DNA of 64,000 nt, from the NCBI GenBank assembly GCA_047967505.1, contig CM106539.1. One strand, written 5' to 3'. Shown piece after piece: positions 1 to 11,815 of this stretch. The first letter of the stretch is position 1; every line of letters begins with the position of its first letter. The position numbers were made by a program, and so were the translations under genes. Below the pieces are notes generated by a model, which was not told the DNA's origin, searched no databases, and saw nothing but the letters and a program-made list of their open reading frames with translations. The stretch comes from Dipteris shenzhenensis (taxonomy: Eukaryota > Polypodiophyta > Polypodiopsida > Gleicheniales).

Positions 1-28
1 AAACTTTCTTTCTTTCTTTCTTTCTTTC
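1..28. repeat. (TTTC)n microsatellite
   Basis: The window opens inside a run of tttc repeats, about six units, cut by the window edge. No gene is linked to it. Confidence 0.85.
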
Positions 29-586
29 TATATTTTAAGGAGAAGAAACCTAGGTAATTTCACTATGATTCATGAGGATTTAGGTAAAAATTTGCATGCT
101 AGGGAGAAGTCTTCCTATTTGTGAAAGAAGAATGTGTTTTGGTACAATGAACATACATTACACGAGGACAGTGTCAAGCTATTGCATCTCCAAAGCATTG
201 GACCACCACAACTTCAAGGCATGGATTGCAACATGGTGGACTCAAGGACATTGCAATCATATAAGGACATTACAATTGTATAAGGAAAAGATTGCAAAGG
301 ATGTGGGCATGGTCATGAAGGTCACATTTAGCTCCAAATGGGTAAGGTTGCCTTGGTTTATGCCTCTACATATTTGTGTTTTTTATTTTCAAAATATATT
401 GATGCATAGAACAAAAACTAATTTATTTGACATCTTGATATAGGTAATGATCATTTGGAGGGTAGGGGTTTAGTATACTGGAAACTATTACAAATCAAAA
501 TTCGAAACTCATTTCCAGACATAAACTAGTACTAGCTAGTGGTAGAGAAAACTTCAAATACATATGCCAAGCGACACTAGGGTTTG

Positions 587-1290
587 AGGTATTAAGTATC
601 CATATATCATGCCTCCTTATGGGTCATAATATCTTTATTAGTATCCTTTCTAACATAGCCATAGTCATGTAGCATATATGCCTCTCATCCCATTTTCATG
701 GGTCATTACAAGTTATATATAATGTTTATATTATAACCCTACGATCTCATAGCATTATGGCCGCCGTTTAATGGAAAGGTTTCTAGGATGAGATTGTTCA
801 TGCACGTAACCTCTCACATCGTAACAAACCAACATTCATCCATGGTATTCCATGAAAATAGTGTGAAATTGAGACTTCTAGTATAATATGATGGTACTTC
901 ATATGGCAACCTCTTCCTATGATCTTTATACAACATAATTCTACATAGAGGTACTTAGCCAAATGTCATTTTATCATTTTGCATGGAACTAAGGTTCGAA
1001 ATATCAATGATCCATATATCATGCCTTTTGAGGGTCATAATATCCATCATTATCCTTTCAAACATAGCCATAGCAAGGTAGCGTCTATGCCTATCATCCC
1101 ATTTTCATGGGTCATTATAAGCTATAACCTCTCACATCATGACATACAACCATCCATCCATGGTACTCCCACGAAAATACTATGAAAATGAGAGTATCAT
1201 ATTATGGTACTCCATATGGCAATCTCTTCCTATGATCTTTATACAACAAAATTTTACATTGAGGTACTTAGCCAAATGTCATTCCCAAAA
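587..1290. repeat. Degenerate direct duplication in intergenic DNA
   Basis: Two adjacent copies, about 587-980 and 997-1290, share long stretches in the same order: ATCCATATATCATGCC, then CATAGCCATAG, then CCCATTTTCATGGGTCATTA, then CCTCTCACATC, and finally GGTACTTAGCCAAATGTCATT. The copies differ by many substitutions, and the first has extra sequence in the middle. This is an old tandem duplication of unknown origin with no coding signal. Confidence 0.75.
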
Positions 1291-4200
1291 GAATGAGCTA
1301 AATTTTGAAATTCATGATTATGTTATTATGGTAAATGCATGAACAAAATTATATACCATAAGGAATAATGATAATGGGTCCACTAGATGTAAGGCATCAA
1401 GTTCCACTCTATATACTATGATTCTCACAAGCAATAATCAAATAGCTATGAGAACAATCTTGTACATCACAACTCTATAGAGGCATGTTTCAACACAAAC
1501 TTGTTCAATGTAGTATGTCTTCAATTGTCAAAGAATTCCTTTTCACTTGCTTGCTATGAAAAAATTCCACCATGTTGGCCAAAGGGTCCAAAACAATATC
1601 TCCACAATAGTATCCTTCTCCCTTATGTACATGGATATGATGTATTTACATAGGTCAAATCCTGCCTAACACCCCCACAAGGTTTTCTATTGTCTTCCCT
1701 CTTTTGGATATAAATGACCTCATTGGGATTTACTCTACAATCACAAATAATAAGTGCGTTAAAGTCCTTTTACTACAAATACAATATAGAAGAATTCAAA
1801 ACAAACATGAGCTTCAAAATGTTTACGTGTAACATATATCTATTGCTAGAAATTTATGTCATCACCAAGGTCTTCTTGCCACACTTGGTCCTCATATACA
1901 TGACATGCCCAACCCCATGGAATTGTACACCTCTTGAACAAAGGTGATCCTCACCAAGCACTAGTCTACATTAACATAAATGTAAGATTTGATTTTTTTT
2001 CAAACCAATTTGGAATTAGAGGAAATCTTCACAAATAGGTATTGTTTTCTCTACCTGATGCCCATTTCATTCCCCTAATTTTGGAGTGAACACCACAATT
2101 TGATGGCAATTTGGTGAGGAGTGCTATAACCTCACTACATCATGCATCTTGGGTATGGAGTACAAAGTGCACACAAAGTTGCCTATGTCTCTGAGGTAAT
2201 TTTTTGTAAACTAACAGCACATGCCAACCAAGTTCACCTCCAAATGGTTCCATGTAGGAACCTTCTTTGAAGTACATCCATGTACTAGAGTCTCCAAAGG
2301 AATATCGTCAAAATGAGCTCAACGCAGTATGGGACCATCTTACTCCTCACCTTACCCAATGTGTAGATAATATGTACACTTTTGCTCATTCATGTGATAG
2401 GCTTTTTTTAGTCATGCTCTAACAAAGCCAGTGATACAATGTTTGAAGAAAAAAGCTAAACCAATTCAAGTATCTATACATTAAAGAAAGCCCTTAGTTT
2501 AGTTAAAGCATTATGTAAGTTCTTGAGTTGTCTAACCTCATTTGGGTGCACATTTCCTTGGAAATTAACATCTCCTTTATTTGATCCTTTTTCCCATTTT
2601 GGATTGCAAAAGTATAGCTACATGTGTATTAGGTCTAAGAAAATATTTTGAGACTTTTCTATGCAGTCTCCTTAATGAAATTGGGACTATAAAAACCAAT
2701 GGAATTCCTTCAATTTGCATAGATAGACAATACCTTTAGAGCTTTATGCAACGTTTATGTATGCCTCGAAAAGAGATGGGCTTATTAATAGTCCACTTGG
2801 CCTTTTAACAAATTTAGCCACCAAGGGCACTATCGTAACTACATGTTGCTTTGTATGTCACTCAAATCCTACATGCACAAATTGGTTTGTCCTTGTTTGG
2901 ACTTGCTAGAAAAGATTTACCAATGGATTGCGGGAGATTTGAGTTAAAAAAATAGTAATATTTTCCCATTCAACACTCACCTAGCCTAGAAATAAGTTTT
3001 TGTACATGTAGATCAAATCATTGCACTCAATCTAAGACGACACTATCGGAGGCAAATGAAAGGAGACACCAACAAGCTCCATAGGGATGTTTCACAATAT
3101 TTCATATTTAATTAGGACTTCTTAAAAAATACAAAAGTCCCTACAACAATTGCAAGCTATGCCATAATTGCAAGTGGCCTATCTTCTCCTTCCATGCATA
3201 GAATCAAAGCATTCCAAGACTCTAGCCATAGCAATAATTATCCCCTCCAATAGGAGGGACATAACCAAACTCATTGACCTTGTAGGCAAAGGATCTTGAT
3301 TGACTTCACATTACAAATAAACATTACAAGCCAATTTTCCTTGAAAAAATCAATCATGTACTTGTTTAGCCTATTTCAAGGAAAAAGGGGGTTCCCTACA
3401 TTATTGGTAGTGAACTTTAAGAACACACGTTTGGGCACATATTTGACTACACATGCATGTGGACTTGATTTCTATGTTTTGTGGTCGGTCATACATGTTG
3501 CAAGTATTGCTATATGTGGACTTGATTTCTATGTTGTGTGGTCGATCATACATGTTGCAAGTATTGCTACATAATTCCAACCTAGCAATTAAATGATGCA
3601 AATCATGGCGCACATTTTATTTTATCATTTTCTACCTTTTTAATTATTTAATAACTCGTTTGTTGGTTTTTGAAATATCATGGCTCCACTCAAGTAGATC
3701 GTAAATATAGTACTCCTATTCATTTCCATGCATTGCTGTCCATACTTCAAATTCCTCTTTCCCTCTTGATTTGCTCTTATTATCTTCCCCTCTATGCTGT
3801 TGTTATCTTGTTAAGGGCATGTACTTTGTTTTGGATTAGAATCAACCACAAAGGTGCCCTAGTTTCTATTTTTTTTTCAAAGGTGCCTTAATTGGTCATT
3901 TTCTTGAGTCATTTTCTAGCTTGTTGCTCACTTTACAAATTGGTCTCAAACCCTATATTCTTCATTCACTTTCATTTATGTATGAAATCATACATACCAT
4001 GAAGCTTTCCATAGACAAGAGAACTAGATAGAGGTTGCAAGGTAGAAAATTTGAAAGACCCAATCAAGGTACGAGGAGGATGTTAAAGGAGGAAGAAATA
4101 GATGGAACAATACCAAAGGAAACAGAAGACACATTTCAATGTTTTTTTAAGGGAGAAAAAATGCCAAAAAATACTTCCTAATTTGAGATAGAGGAGCATG

Positions 4201-4435
4201 CCTCAAAGGCATGAACTTACAATGCAATTGCTTGCAATTATTACTATGTAAGCGACAGACATTAGCTATGGTGTCAAAGTTAGTGGAGGATTTCAAGAAT
4301 TGACAATATGTCATTGGCATAACCACAATGCTTGTGTCATCAAAGCTTTAGGTTTACATGTAATTAAAGGATTTTTGGAGTGATAATTCTACAATGCCTC
4401 AAGAGTTGCATGCAATAGATTATACTTTGTAACTT
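1291..4435. other. Intergenic, no gene recognised
   Basis: AT-rich sequence with stops in all frames. Short open frames (77 aa at 1714, 92 aa at 3296, 73 aa at 3670) have no recognisable domain and look like chance. The only structure seen is the 57-bp tandem repeat near 3.5 kb and short T-runs. Confidence 0.6.
3459..3573. repeat. 57-bp tandem duplication (2 copies)
   Basis: The block beginning TGTGGACTTGATTTCTATG recurs 57 bp later with three or so substitutions and ends GTTGCAAGTATTGCTA in both copies. A period of 57 is a multiple of three, so it gives a repeated 19-residue stretch in a short frame, but nothing else suggests that frame is coding. Confidence 0.85.
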
Positions 4436-4440
4436 GAGAG
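4436..4440. repeat. Target site duplication, outer element, left
   Basis: GAGAG immediately precedes the left LTR and matches the five bases after the right LTR at 15491-15495. Confidence 0.9.
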
Positions 4441-5144
4441 TGTAAGAAAACAATATAATGTTTGTGCTCAACAGATAATAGGATCTCGTATGCAAGAGAG
4501 AAAAGCAGATAGTATGGAGAATCAAAAATTTGATTACTGTAAAACTGATACAATAGATGGCACTGCCTCCCAGCCGTGCGCTCCTATGTGAGAAGCTTCG
4601 ATGTCATGCTGGAAATAGTAGAGGACGGAGGCTGGATGCTAAGGAATTAGGGTTGCTATAGCCAGTGATGATGATGGGCTTCACGAGCTTGCTCTTATAT
4701 AGCCACCAGTCATAGTTGGCTAGACCCAATTGGGAGATCGACCTAGTCAGCCCAAAATGGCCGACTAGAGGTCGGTCCCAAAATAGGCCATTGACCACAC
4801 GTTAGAACCGTGGCGCAGAATAGAGCCATCCGGGATCATCTGGGGCCCCAAACGGTGGGCCTTGTAGCCTGAGAGTGGGCTGCCCTGGGAAATGCTCCAT
4901 CTACCCTCAGTGCAGTCAGTCATGGGATGCCTTCCTGCACTTGCATGTAGCCTACTTGGCAGTGTGCCAACTCTATTTGAAGCCATCCAGCTATCAGGCC
5001 ACACATGGACCCCATCTGGTGTCCAAACCAGGACCTACCGGATAATCGAGCTACTCAAATGCCTTCTCCTCATATGGGGGGCTCACAAGTAGAGTTAGTT
5101 GGTTCCCGCGTAGTTACATGAGAGTGGAGCATTGATATCTAACA
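4441..5144 (-). repeat. 3' LTR of outer copia element
   Basis: 704 bp, starting TGTAAGAAAACAAT and ending GATATCTAACA on the plus strand, so the minus-strand LTR runs TGTTAG to CTTACA with the canonical TG/CA ends. It matches 14787-15490 along its whole length. TATATAG in the plus-strand text near 4695 could be part of the LTR promoter, but this was not resolved. Confidence 0.95.
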
Positions 5145-5156
5145 CCCCCCCCTCAA
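5145..5156 (-). other. Polypurine tract, outer element
   Basis: On the minus strand TTGAGGGGGGGG abuts the 3' LTR. This is where plus-strand DNA synthesis is expected to be primed. The equivalent tract occurs in the inner element at 7738. Confidence 0.85.
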
Positions 5157-5175
5157 TGTCCACCCGCAAGTGAAC

Positions 5176-7006
5176 TTACTTTTTTGGCCCAATGCCAAGT
5201 CGATGAAGATGCCTCTCTAGCAAGTCTCTTCCAAGAGCCTTCGTGAAGATGTCTGTAGCATTCTCTGTAGTCGGACAGTACACCAAGTTGACCTCTCCAT
5301 CCATGATGAGCTCGCATACAAAGTGATATTGAATCTCAATGTATTTTGTGCGAGCGTGGTACAAAGGGTTCTTAGCAATTGCCATGCAACTCTGATTGTC
5401 ACATGATAACTACGTAGGCTTATTCTACACTACACCCATGTCCCCTAAAATCCTCCTCAACCACACTGCCTCACAAGAGGCAAAACATGCTGATTTGTAC
5501 TCAGCCTCAGCAGAAGAAAGAGCAACTATGGGTTGCTTCTTGTTGACCCATGACACAGCTCCAGATCCAAGTGAGAAACAGTAACCTGTCACTGATCTCC
5601 TGCTGTCCACATCTCCTACCCAATCCGAGTCACAGAATCCGATCAAGATGTTGCCCTTGGTATAGGTGATGCCATAATCAAGTGTGCCTTTGATGTATTT
5701 CAGCACCCGCATCCCTGCCCTCCAATGGTTCTCCTAGGGCTTATTGGAAAACCTGCTTAGTATACCAGTCGCAAAGCTAATGTCCGCCGGCTGTGTGTTG
5801 CACAAGTAAATCAAACTGCCCATAAGCCTTCTGTACTTCGCTTCATCCACTAGTGGTGATGAATCCTCATTTGAGAGCTTCACGTCAACCTCCATAGGGG
5901 TGCCAACTGTCTTGCACTCAGCCATGCCAAATGCCTTTAGTATCTCTCCAGCATATTTCAGCTATGAGATGAAGATCTATTTTAGCTCTTGCCAAACTTC
6001 AATCCCCAAACATAAATGCATCAGTTCGAGGTCTGTCATTTCAAACTCTCTTCCTAGCAACTGCTTTGACTGCGAGATCTTTTCTTCATGGTTCCCTGTT
6101 ATGATAAGGTCATCCACATAAAGGACCACGATCATACACCTACCTCCTTCTCTATAGATATACAAATTTGCATCAGATGGGCTCCTCCTAAACCCATTTT
6201 GTAGAAAGTAGGCATCAATCCATTGGTACCACGCTCGTGGGGCCTGTTTCAGCCCGTAAAGCGCCTTCTTTAGTTTATACACTTTACCTTCTGAACCGAG
6301 GATCACAAATCCTGGTGGTTGTTCCACGTATACCTCCTCCTTGAGATCTCCATTCAGAAAGGTGGATTTTACATCCATTTGAAACACGGGCCAACTTTCC
6401 TGTGTTGCTAAGGCCAAAACACTATGAATTGTGGTTAGTCGAGCTGTGGGAGCAAAGGTATCTTGATAATCAAAACCATGTACCTATGCAAATTCTTTTG
6501 CCACGAGCTGAGCCTTGCACTTATCCAACGTGTCGCCAGACTTGTACTTGGTCTTATACACCCACTTGGTGCTGATTACCTTGCATTTTGGTGGTCAATC
6601 CACAAGGTCCCAAGTGTTGTTCTTCATTATGGAGCCATACTCCGACTGCATAGCCTCCATTCACCTATCATCACCCTGTGCCTCTTCAAGACAAGGGTTC
6701 TTCAGCACGGATCACCTCTGTCATCAAAGCGTAGTTGACCAAGTGTTCCTGCACCCTTCTTTGCTCCTCTAATCTCTTGGACTGGCGATGTTCGGATGGT
6801 TCCTCCTCAATGGCTAGAGGTTCTCTGCCATCCAAAAGCTGCTTTACCCACTTCAGGAATGGCCATTGCCGTTGTGGTTCTACAGGCTCTTCTTCCTCTT
6901 CTTTATCTTGAATCCTCCCAAGCACCGTTGGGGGAGTTCGGTCTGCTGTTGGTGGTTGTACTGAATGGATATCCTGGTCTTGGTTGTCTGGGAAGGAAGC
7001 ATCCTC
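5176..7006 (-). pseudogene. Copia pol, RT and RNase H part, of outer element (broken)
   Basis: Minus-strand fragments in order: 7006-6686 (acidic linker after integrase), 6417-5977 (RT palm), 5925-5734, 5712-5425 and 5385-5176 (RNase H, ending with a stop at 5176). The RT part shows the first catalytic Asp in FQMDVKSTFLNG, the ALYGLKQAPRAWY motif and the YVDD box. RNase H shows GFCDSDWVGD, SVTGYCFSLG and ALSSAEAEY, the usual copia signature. Frameshifts or stops separate the fragments, so no full polyprotein can be made. The upstream half of the gene lies at 12549-13813, beyond the inserted inner element. Confidence 0.93.
7002..7006. repeat. Target site duplication, inner element, left
   Basis: TCCTC before the left inner LTR. 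The uninterrupted equivalent in the inner element's own pol (near 9580) reads GCATCCTCCTCCAATTG, as predicted if TCCTC was duplicated on insertion. Confidence 0.92.
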
Positions 7007-7737
7007 TGTAAGAAAATAATACAACATCTGTGCTCAACAGATAATAGGATCTCGTATGCAAGAGAGAAAACAAGATAGTATGGAGAATCAAAAATTTGAT
7101 TACTGTAGAACTGATACAATAGATGGCGCTGCCTCCCAACTGTGCACTCCTATGAAAGAATTTTCGATGGCATGCTGGAAACAGTAGAAGACGGAGGCTA
7201 GATACTAAGGAATCAGGGTTGCTACAGCCAATGATGAAATAGGCTTCACGCGCTTGCTCTTATATAGCCACCAGTCGTAGTCGGTTAGGCTCAATTGCGT
7301 GGCCGACCTAGTCCACCCAAAACGGTCCACTGGGGGTCGGTCCCGAAATAGGCCACTGACCATACGATAGAACCGGTGTGCAAAACAGAGCAACTAACCT
7401 ATGGTTACTGTTCGGCCCAGAGCCATCCGGGATCATCTGAGGCTCCAAACAGGCTGCGCAACCCGAGAGTGGGCTGCCTCGGGAAATGCTCCATCTACCC
7501 TCAGTGCGGTCAGTCAAGGGATGCCTTCCCACACTTGCACGTAGCCTAGTTGGTGGTGTGCCAACTCTATCTGAAGTCGTCTACCATCAGGCCACACATG
7601 GCCCTCATTTGGTGTCCAAACCAGGACCTACCGGATAATCGAGCTACTCAAATGCCTTCTCCTCATATGGGGGGCTTACAAGTAGAGTTAGCTGGTTCCT
7701 GCGTAGTTACAGGAGAGTGGAGCATTGATATCTAACA
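7007..7737 (-). repeat. 3' LTR of inner copia element
   Basis: 731 bp, plus-strand ends TGTAAGAAAATAAT and GATATCTAACA. It carries a stretch around AACTAACCTATGGTTAC (about 7396-7412) that the outer LTRs lack, which marks inner and outer copies as different sub-lineages of one family. Confidence 0.95.
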
Positions 7738-7748
7738 CCCCCCCTCAA
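7738..7748 (-). other. Polypurine tract, inner element
   Basis: On the minus strand TTGAGGGGGGG abuts the 3' LTR, one G shorter than the outer copy. Confidence 0.85.
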
Positions 7749-7767
7749 TGTCCACCCACAAGTGAAC

Positions 7768-9291
7768 TTACTTTTTCGGCCCAATGCCAAGTCGATGAAG
7801 ATGCCTCTCCAGCAAGTCTCTTCCAAGAGCCTTCGTGAAGATGTCCGCAGCATTCTCTGTTGTCGGACAGTACTCCAAGTCGACCTCTCCATCCATGATG
7901 AGCTCGCGTACAAAGTGATATTGAATCTCAATGTGTTTTGTGCGAGCGTGGAACAACGAGTTCTTTGCAATCGCCATACAACTCTGATTGTCACATGATA
8001 ACTGTGTAGGCTTGTTCTGCACTGCACCCATGTCCCCCGAAATCCTCCTCAACCACACTACCTCGCAAGAAGCAAAGCATGAAGATTTGTACTCGGCCTC
8101 GGTAGAAGAAAGAGCAACTGTGGGTTGCTTCTTGCTGACCCATGACACAACTCTAGATCCAAGTGAGAAACAATACCCTGTCACTGATCTCCTACTGTCC
8201 ACGTCTCCTGCCCAATCCGAGTCACAGAATCCGATCAAGATGTTGCCCTTGGTATAGGTGATGCCATAATCAAGTGTGCCTTTGATGTATTTCAGCACCC
8301 GCACCCCTGCCCTCCAAGGGCTTATTGGAAATCCTGCTTAATACACCAGTCACAAAACTGATGTCCGGCCGTGTGTTGCACAGGTAAATCAAGCTGCCCA
8401 CAAGCCTTCTGTACTTCGCTTCGTCCACCAATGGTGATGAATCCTCGTTTGAGAGCTTCACGTCAACCTCCGTAGGGGTACCAACTGTCACTCAGCCATG
8501 CCAAATGCCTTCAGTATCTCTCCAGCATACTTCAACTGTGAAATGAAGATCTGTTTCGGCTCCTACCAAACTTCAATCCCCAAACAGAAATGCATCAGTC
8601 CAAGGTCTGTCATTTCAAACTCTCTTCTTAGCAAATGCTTCGTCTGTGAGATCTTCTCTTCATGGTTCCCTGTTATGACAAGGTCGTCCACATAAAGGAC
8701 CACGATCATACACCTGCCTCCTTCTCTGAAGATATACAAATTTGTATCAGATGGGCTACTTCTGAACTCGTTTTGTAGAAAGTAGGCATCAATTCACTAG
8801 TACCACGCTCGTGGGGCCTGTTTCAGCTCATAAAGTGCCTTCTTCAGTTTGCAGACTTTACCTTCTGAACCGGGGATCTCAAAACCTGGTGGTTGTTCTA
8901 CTTTTACCTCCTCCTTGAGATCTCCATTCAGAAAGGTGGATTTCACATCCATCTGAAACACGGGCCAACTTCCTTGGGCAGCTAAATCCAAAACACTACG
9001 AATTGTGGTTAGTCGAGCTGTGGGAGCAAAAGTATCTTGATAATCAAAACCATGTACCAGTGCAAATCCTTTTGCCATGAGCTGAGCCTTGTACTTATCC
9101 AACGTGCCGTCAGACTTGTACTTGGTCTTGTACAGCCACTTGGTTCCGATTACCTTGCATTTTGGTGGTCGATCCACAAGGTCCCAAGTGTTGTTCTTCA
9201 TTATGGAGCCATACTCCGACTGCATAGCCTCCATCCACCTATCATCACCCTGTGCCTCTTCAAGACACTTGGGTTCATCAGCACGGATCAC
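7768..9291 (-). pseudogene. Copia pol, RT and RNase H part, of inner element (broken)
   Basis: Fragment 9291-8797 begins in the RT N-terminus (NNTWDLVDRP, KWLYKTKYKSDGTLDKYKA) and includes FQMDVKSTFLNG, then hits a stop just after KQAPRAWY. The YVDD region lies near 8690 in a shifted frame. 8491-8270 carries the connection region (SLIYLCNTRPDISF), and 8304-7768 is an intact RNase H stretch of 178 codons with GFCDSDWAGD, ALSSTEAEY and the TKHIEIQYHFVRE motif, ending LGIGPKK and a stop. The catalytic residues are still visible, but at least two frame breaks and a stop make it non-functional. Confidence 0.93.
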
Positions 9292-9336
9292 TTATGTCAT
9301 CAAAGCATAGTTGACCAAGTGTTCCTGCGCCCTTCT

Positions 9337-10863
9337 TTACTCCTCTAATCTCTTGGACCGGTGGTGTTCGGATGGTTCCTCCTCAATGGCTGGAGGTTCT
9401 CTGCTGTCCAGAAGCTGCTTTACCCACTTCGGGAACGGCCATTGCCGTTGTGGTTCTATAGGCTCTTCTTCATCTTCTTTGTCTTGAATCCTCCCAAGCA
9501 CCGTTGGGGGAGTTCGGTCTGCTGTTGGTGGCGGTACTAGATGGATATCATGGTCTTGGTTGTCTGGGAACGAAGCATCCTCCTCCAATTGATGCGGCTG
9601 TTCTGAGAAGACCACATCGTGACTTACGATTACCTTCTTGGTAACAGGGTTATAGAGACGGTAACCCTTCGCCTCTTCACTGTAGCCCAAGAAAATACAC
9701 TTCTTGCTCTTCGGTTCCCATTTGGTCCTTGTAGCATCAGGGACATGCACAAAACAGTCACATCCAAAAACTCTGAAATGTGCAGCTGAAAGTTTCTTAC
9801 CAGAAAAGGCTTGCAGTGGAGTCATCCCATTCACAGCCTTCGTGTAGCTATGATTTAGGATGTAAACTGCAGTGTTACATGCTTCAGCCCAGAAAGCCTT
9901 TGGCAAATCTTTCCCTTTCATCATACTCTGGCCCATTTTGCAGATGACGCGCATCTTGCGTTCTGCTACTCCATTTTGCTGTGATGTATGTAGCAGGGGT
10001 TTCTGCCTCTTGATTTCGTGACTTTTGCAGTAACTTTCGAATTCAGTCAATGTGAACTCTCCACCTCTGTCTGATCTCAACTTCTTCACCTTCCTCCGCG
10101 ATTCTTTCTCGACTGTTACATGCCATTCCTTGAACCTACTGAAAGCCTCGTCTTTCGTCTTCAGGAAGTATATCCATATCCTTCTACTGTAGTCGTTGAT
10201 CAGCATCATGAAGTAGTAGGAACCACCCAAAGCTTCCGTCTCCATCTTTCTGCAGAGGTCCGTGTGAACGAGCTCTAGAGGAGCCTTTGCCCTACTGGCC
10301 TCTTTAGGAAAGGGCTGCTGATGCTGCTTGCCCATCATGCAAGCTTCACATACATCGGGTAGATCTGAGATTTCTGGTAGGTCTGCAATCATTCCACTTT
10401 TATGCATCTCCTTCAAAGAACTAAGGTTTAGATGACCAAACCTCTCATGCCACAGCTTAGTGTTCTTCACATCTGCTCGAGCACTAAAAGCTGAGAGTTC
10501 GTAAATGTTGTTGCATCGTGTACCTTTACCAACGACCTTTCCTTGAAGATCCAAGATCTGTGCACCATTCTTATCGAATTGAACTCTGAGATCCCGATCC
10601 GTGATCATAGAAATGGACAACAAGTTCCTCTTGATATCTGGCACATAAAGAACATCAGACAACTGTTTCACAACTCCATCTAACTTGAGAGCAATTGTAC
10701 CTTTTCCTTTTGCTGGACATTTTGCATCATTGCCGACTGCTACCAGGATGTCATTCCCTACCGACTGTAGAGAGGTATACCAATCCTTTCGACTGGTCAT
10801 GTGGCGTGATGCACCACTGTCAATGATCCACGGTTCATCCACAGGTACATGAACTACCTCCAT
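9337..10863 (-). pseudogene. Copia pol, protease-integrase part, of inner element
   Basis: A 508-codon open frame. It starts just before the aspartic protease motif WIIDSGASRHMTS, then the pre-integrase zinc region (LWHERFGHLNLSSL, CEACMMGK), then the integrase core with HTDLC, LRSDRGGEF and QQNGVAER supplying the D-D-E triad, and finally the copia-typical VFGCDCFVHVP and KCIFLGYS motifs. It is only a segment of the normal single gag-pol frame: its ATG is an internal Met, and the frame is closed upstream by a stop between gag zinc knuckle and protease. It is the best preserved coding part of either copy. The conserved NDYSRR has N where the outer copy has D. Confidence 0.92.
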
Positions 10864-10962
10864 GCAAATCTCCTCAGTTGCAATGAACAGCTCTATTGGT
10901 ACTGCCTGCGTGCTGTTGTTGGACTCTTTCTTTACTCCGTTCTTCTCATCTACAATCTTCTT

Positions 10963-11745
10963 CTAGCACTCATTCTGCTTGTGCCCTACCTTGTTGCAAT
11001 AGAAGCACTTGATCTTCTTCTTTCTCTTTTTATCATCAGAAGAAGATGGGTTACCAGAGTCCTTACCCTTACCTTTCTTTGATCCAGTGTAGAAAGCCGA
11101 ATCTTCTCCAGTCCTCGTCTTTTGATGCATCTCCTCCTCCAGAAGCATCGCACTGAAATCCTCAAAGTTGAGGGGCGGATTTCTGTTCTGCGTATTCAGT
11201 GCCGTAACAAGACTGTCGTACTTTGTTGGGAGAATCCGTATGCACCTTCATGCTAGATTCTCGCTGATGATGGTGATGCCAATCCCAGTCATCTGATCGC
11301 GCAGATTCTTCACCCTGGTGATGAGCTTCTCTGCCGCTTCAGACTCAGACAACTTCTCGTTCGTAAGTTGAGTCTCCAGATTTTGAATCCGCGTCTGATT
11401 CGTGGTCTCGTACTAATTTTTCAAGACCGTCCATGCCTCCTCCGCTGTGGTGACATGTTGAATTAATGCCATGAGTGAATCACTAACACTGTAGTCAATA
11501 GAACACAGCACATATGCATTTCTTCTTGTCCACGCGAGAATCTCATCCGCAGTTGGTACTATCTGTTGATTTGCATTGGCTAGATCCATCGCAACCGGCC
11601 TCACGTCCACCCCAGTAGCAGTGTCCCAAAGCTCATATGTGCTTAGGATGGTCTTCATCTTGAACTTCCAGAGTGGATAGTTAGAACCGTCCAACTTTTC
11701 GCTGTCGCCAAACGGTGGGATTCACAGTCTTGCCGGCTGGGCCAT
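10963..11745 (-). pseudogene. Copia gag of inner element (broken)
   Basis: The start codon for MAQPARL lies at 11745, but the eighth codon is TGA where the outer copy has CGA, so translation would stop almost at once. Downstream, 11694-11413 encodes LDGSNYPLWKFKMKTIL and the helical capsid region. 11148-10963 encodes a lysine-rich linker and the zinc knuckle CFYCNKVGHKQNEC (CX2CX4HX4C), which binds packaged RNA in this family. Stops at the ends of each fragment confirm decay. Confidence 0.9.
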
Positions 11746-11803
11746 CTCTCACAATCTGCTCGCAAACATAAACACACTACCAAATCTTCTTGCTAGAGTC
11801 CAG

Positions 11804-11815
11804 GCTCTGATACCA
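11804..11815 (-). other. Primer binding site, inner element
   Basis: On the minus strand TGGTATCAGAGC sits immediately inside the 5' LTR. It is complementary to the 3' end of plant initiator tRNA-Met, the usual copia primer. Confidence 0.95.

Noticed and set aside
5396-6772. Plus-strand frames across the copia elements (also 8257, 9348, 11082 and 14095)
   Set aside because: Antisense shadows of the minus-strand gag and pol.
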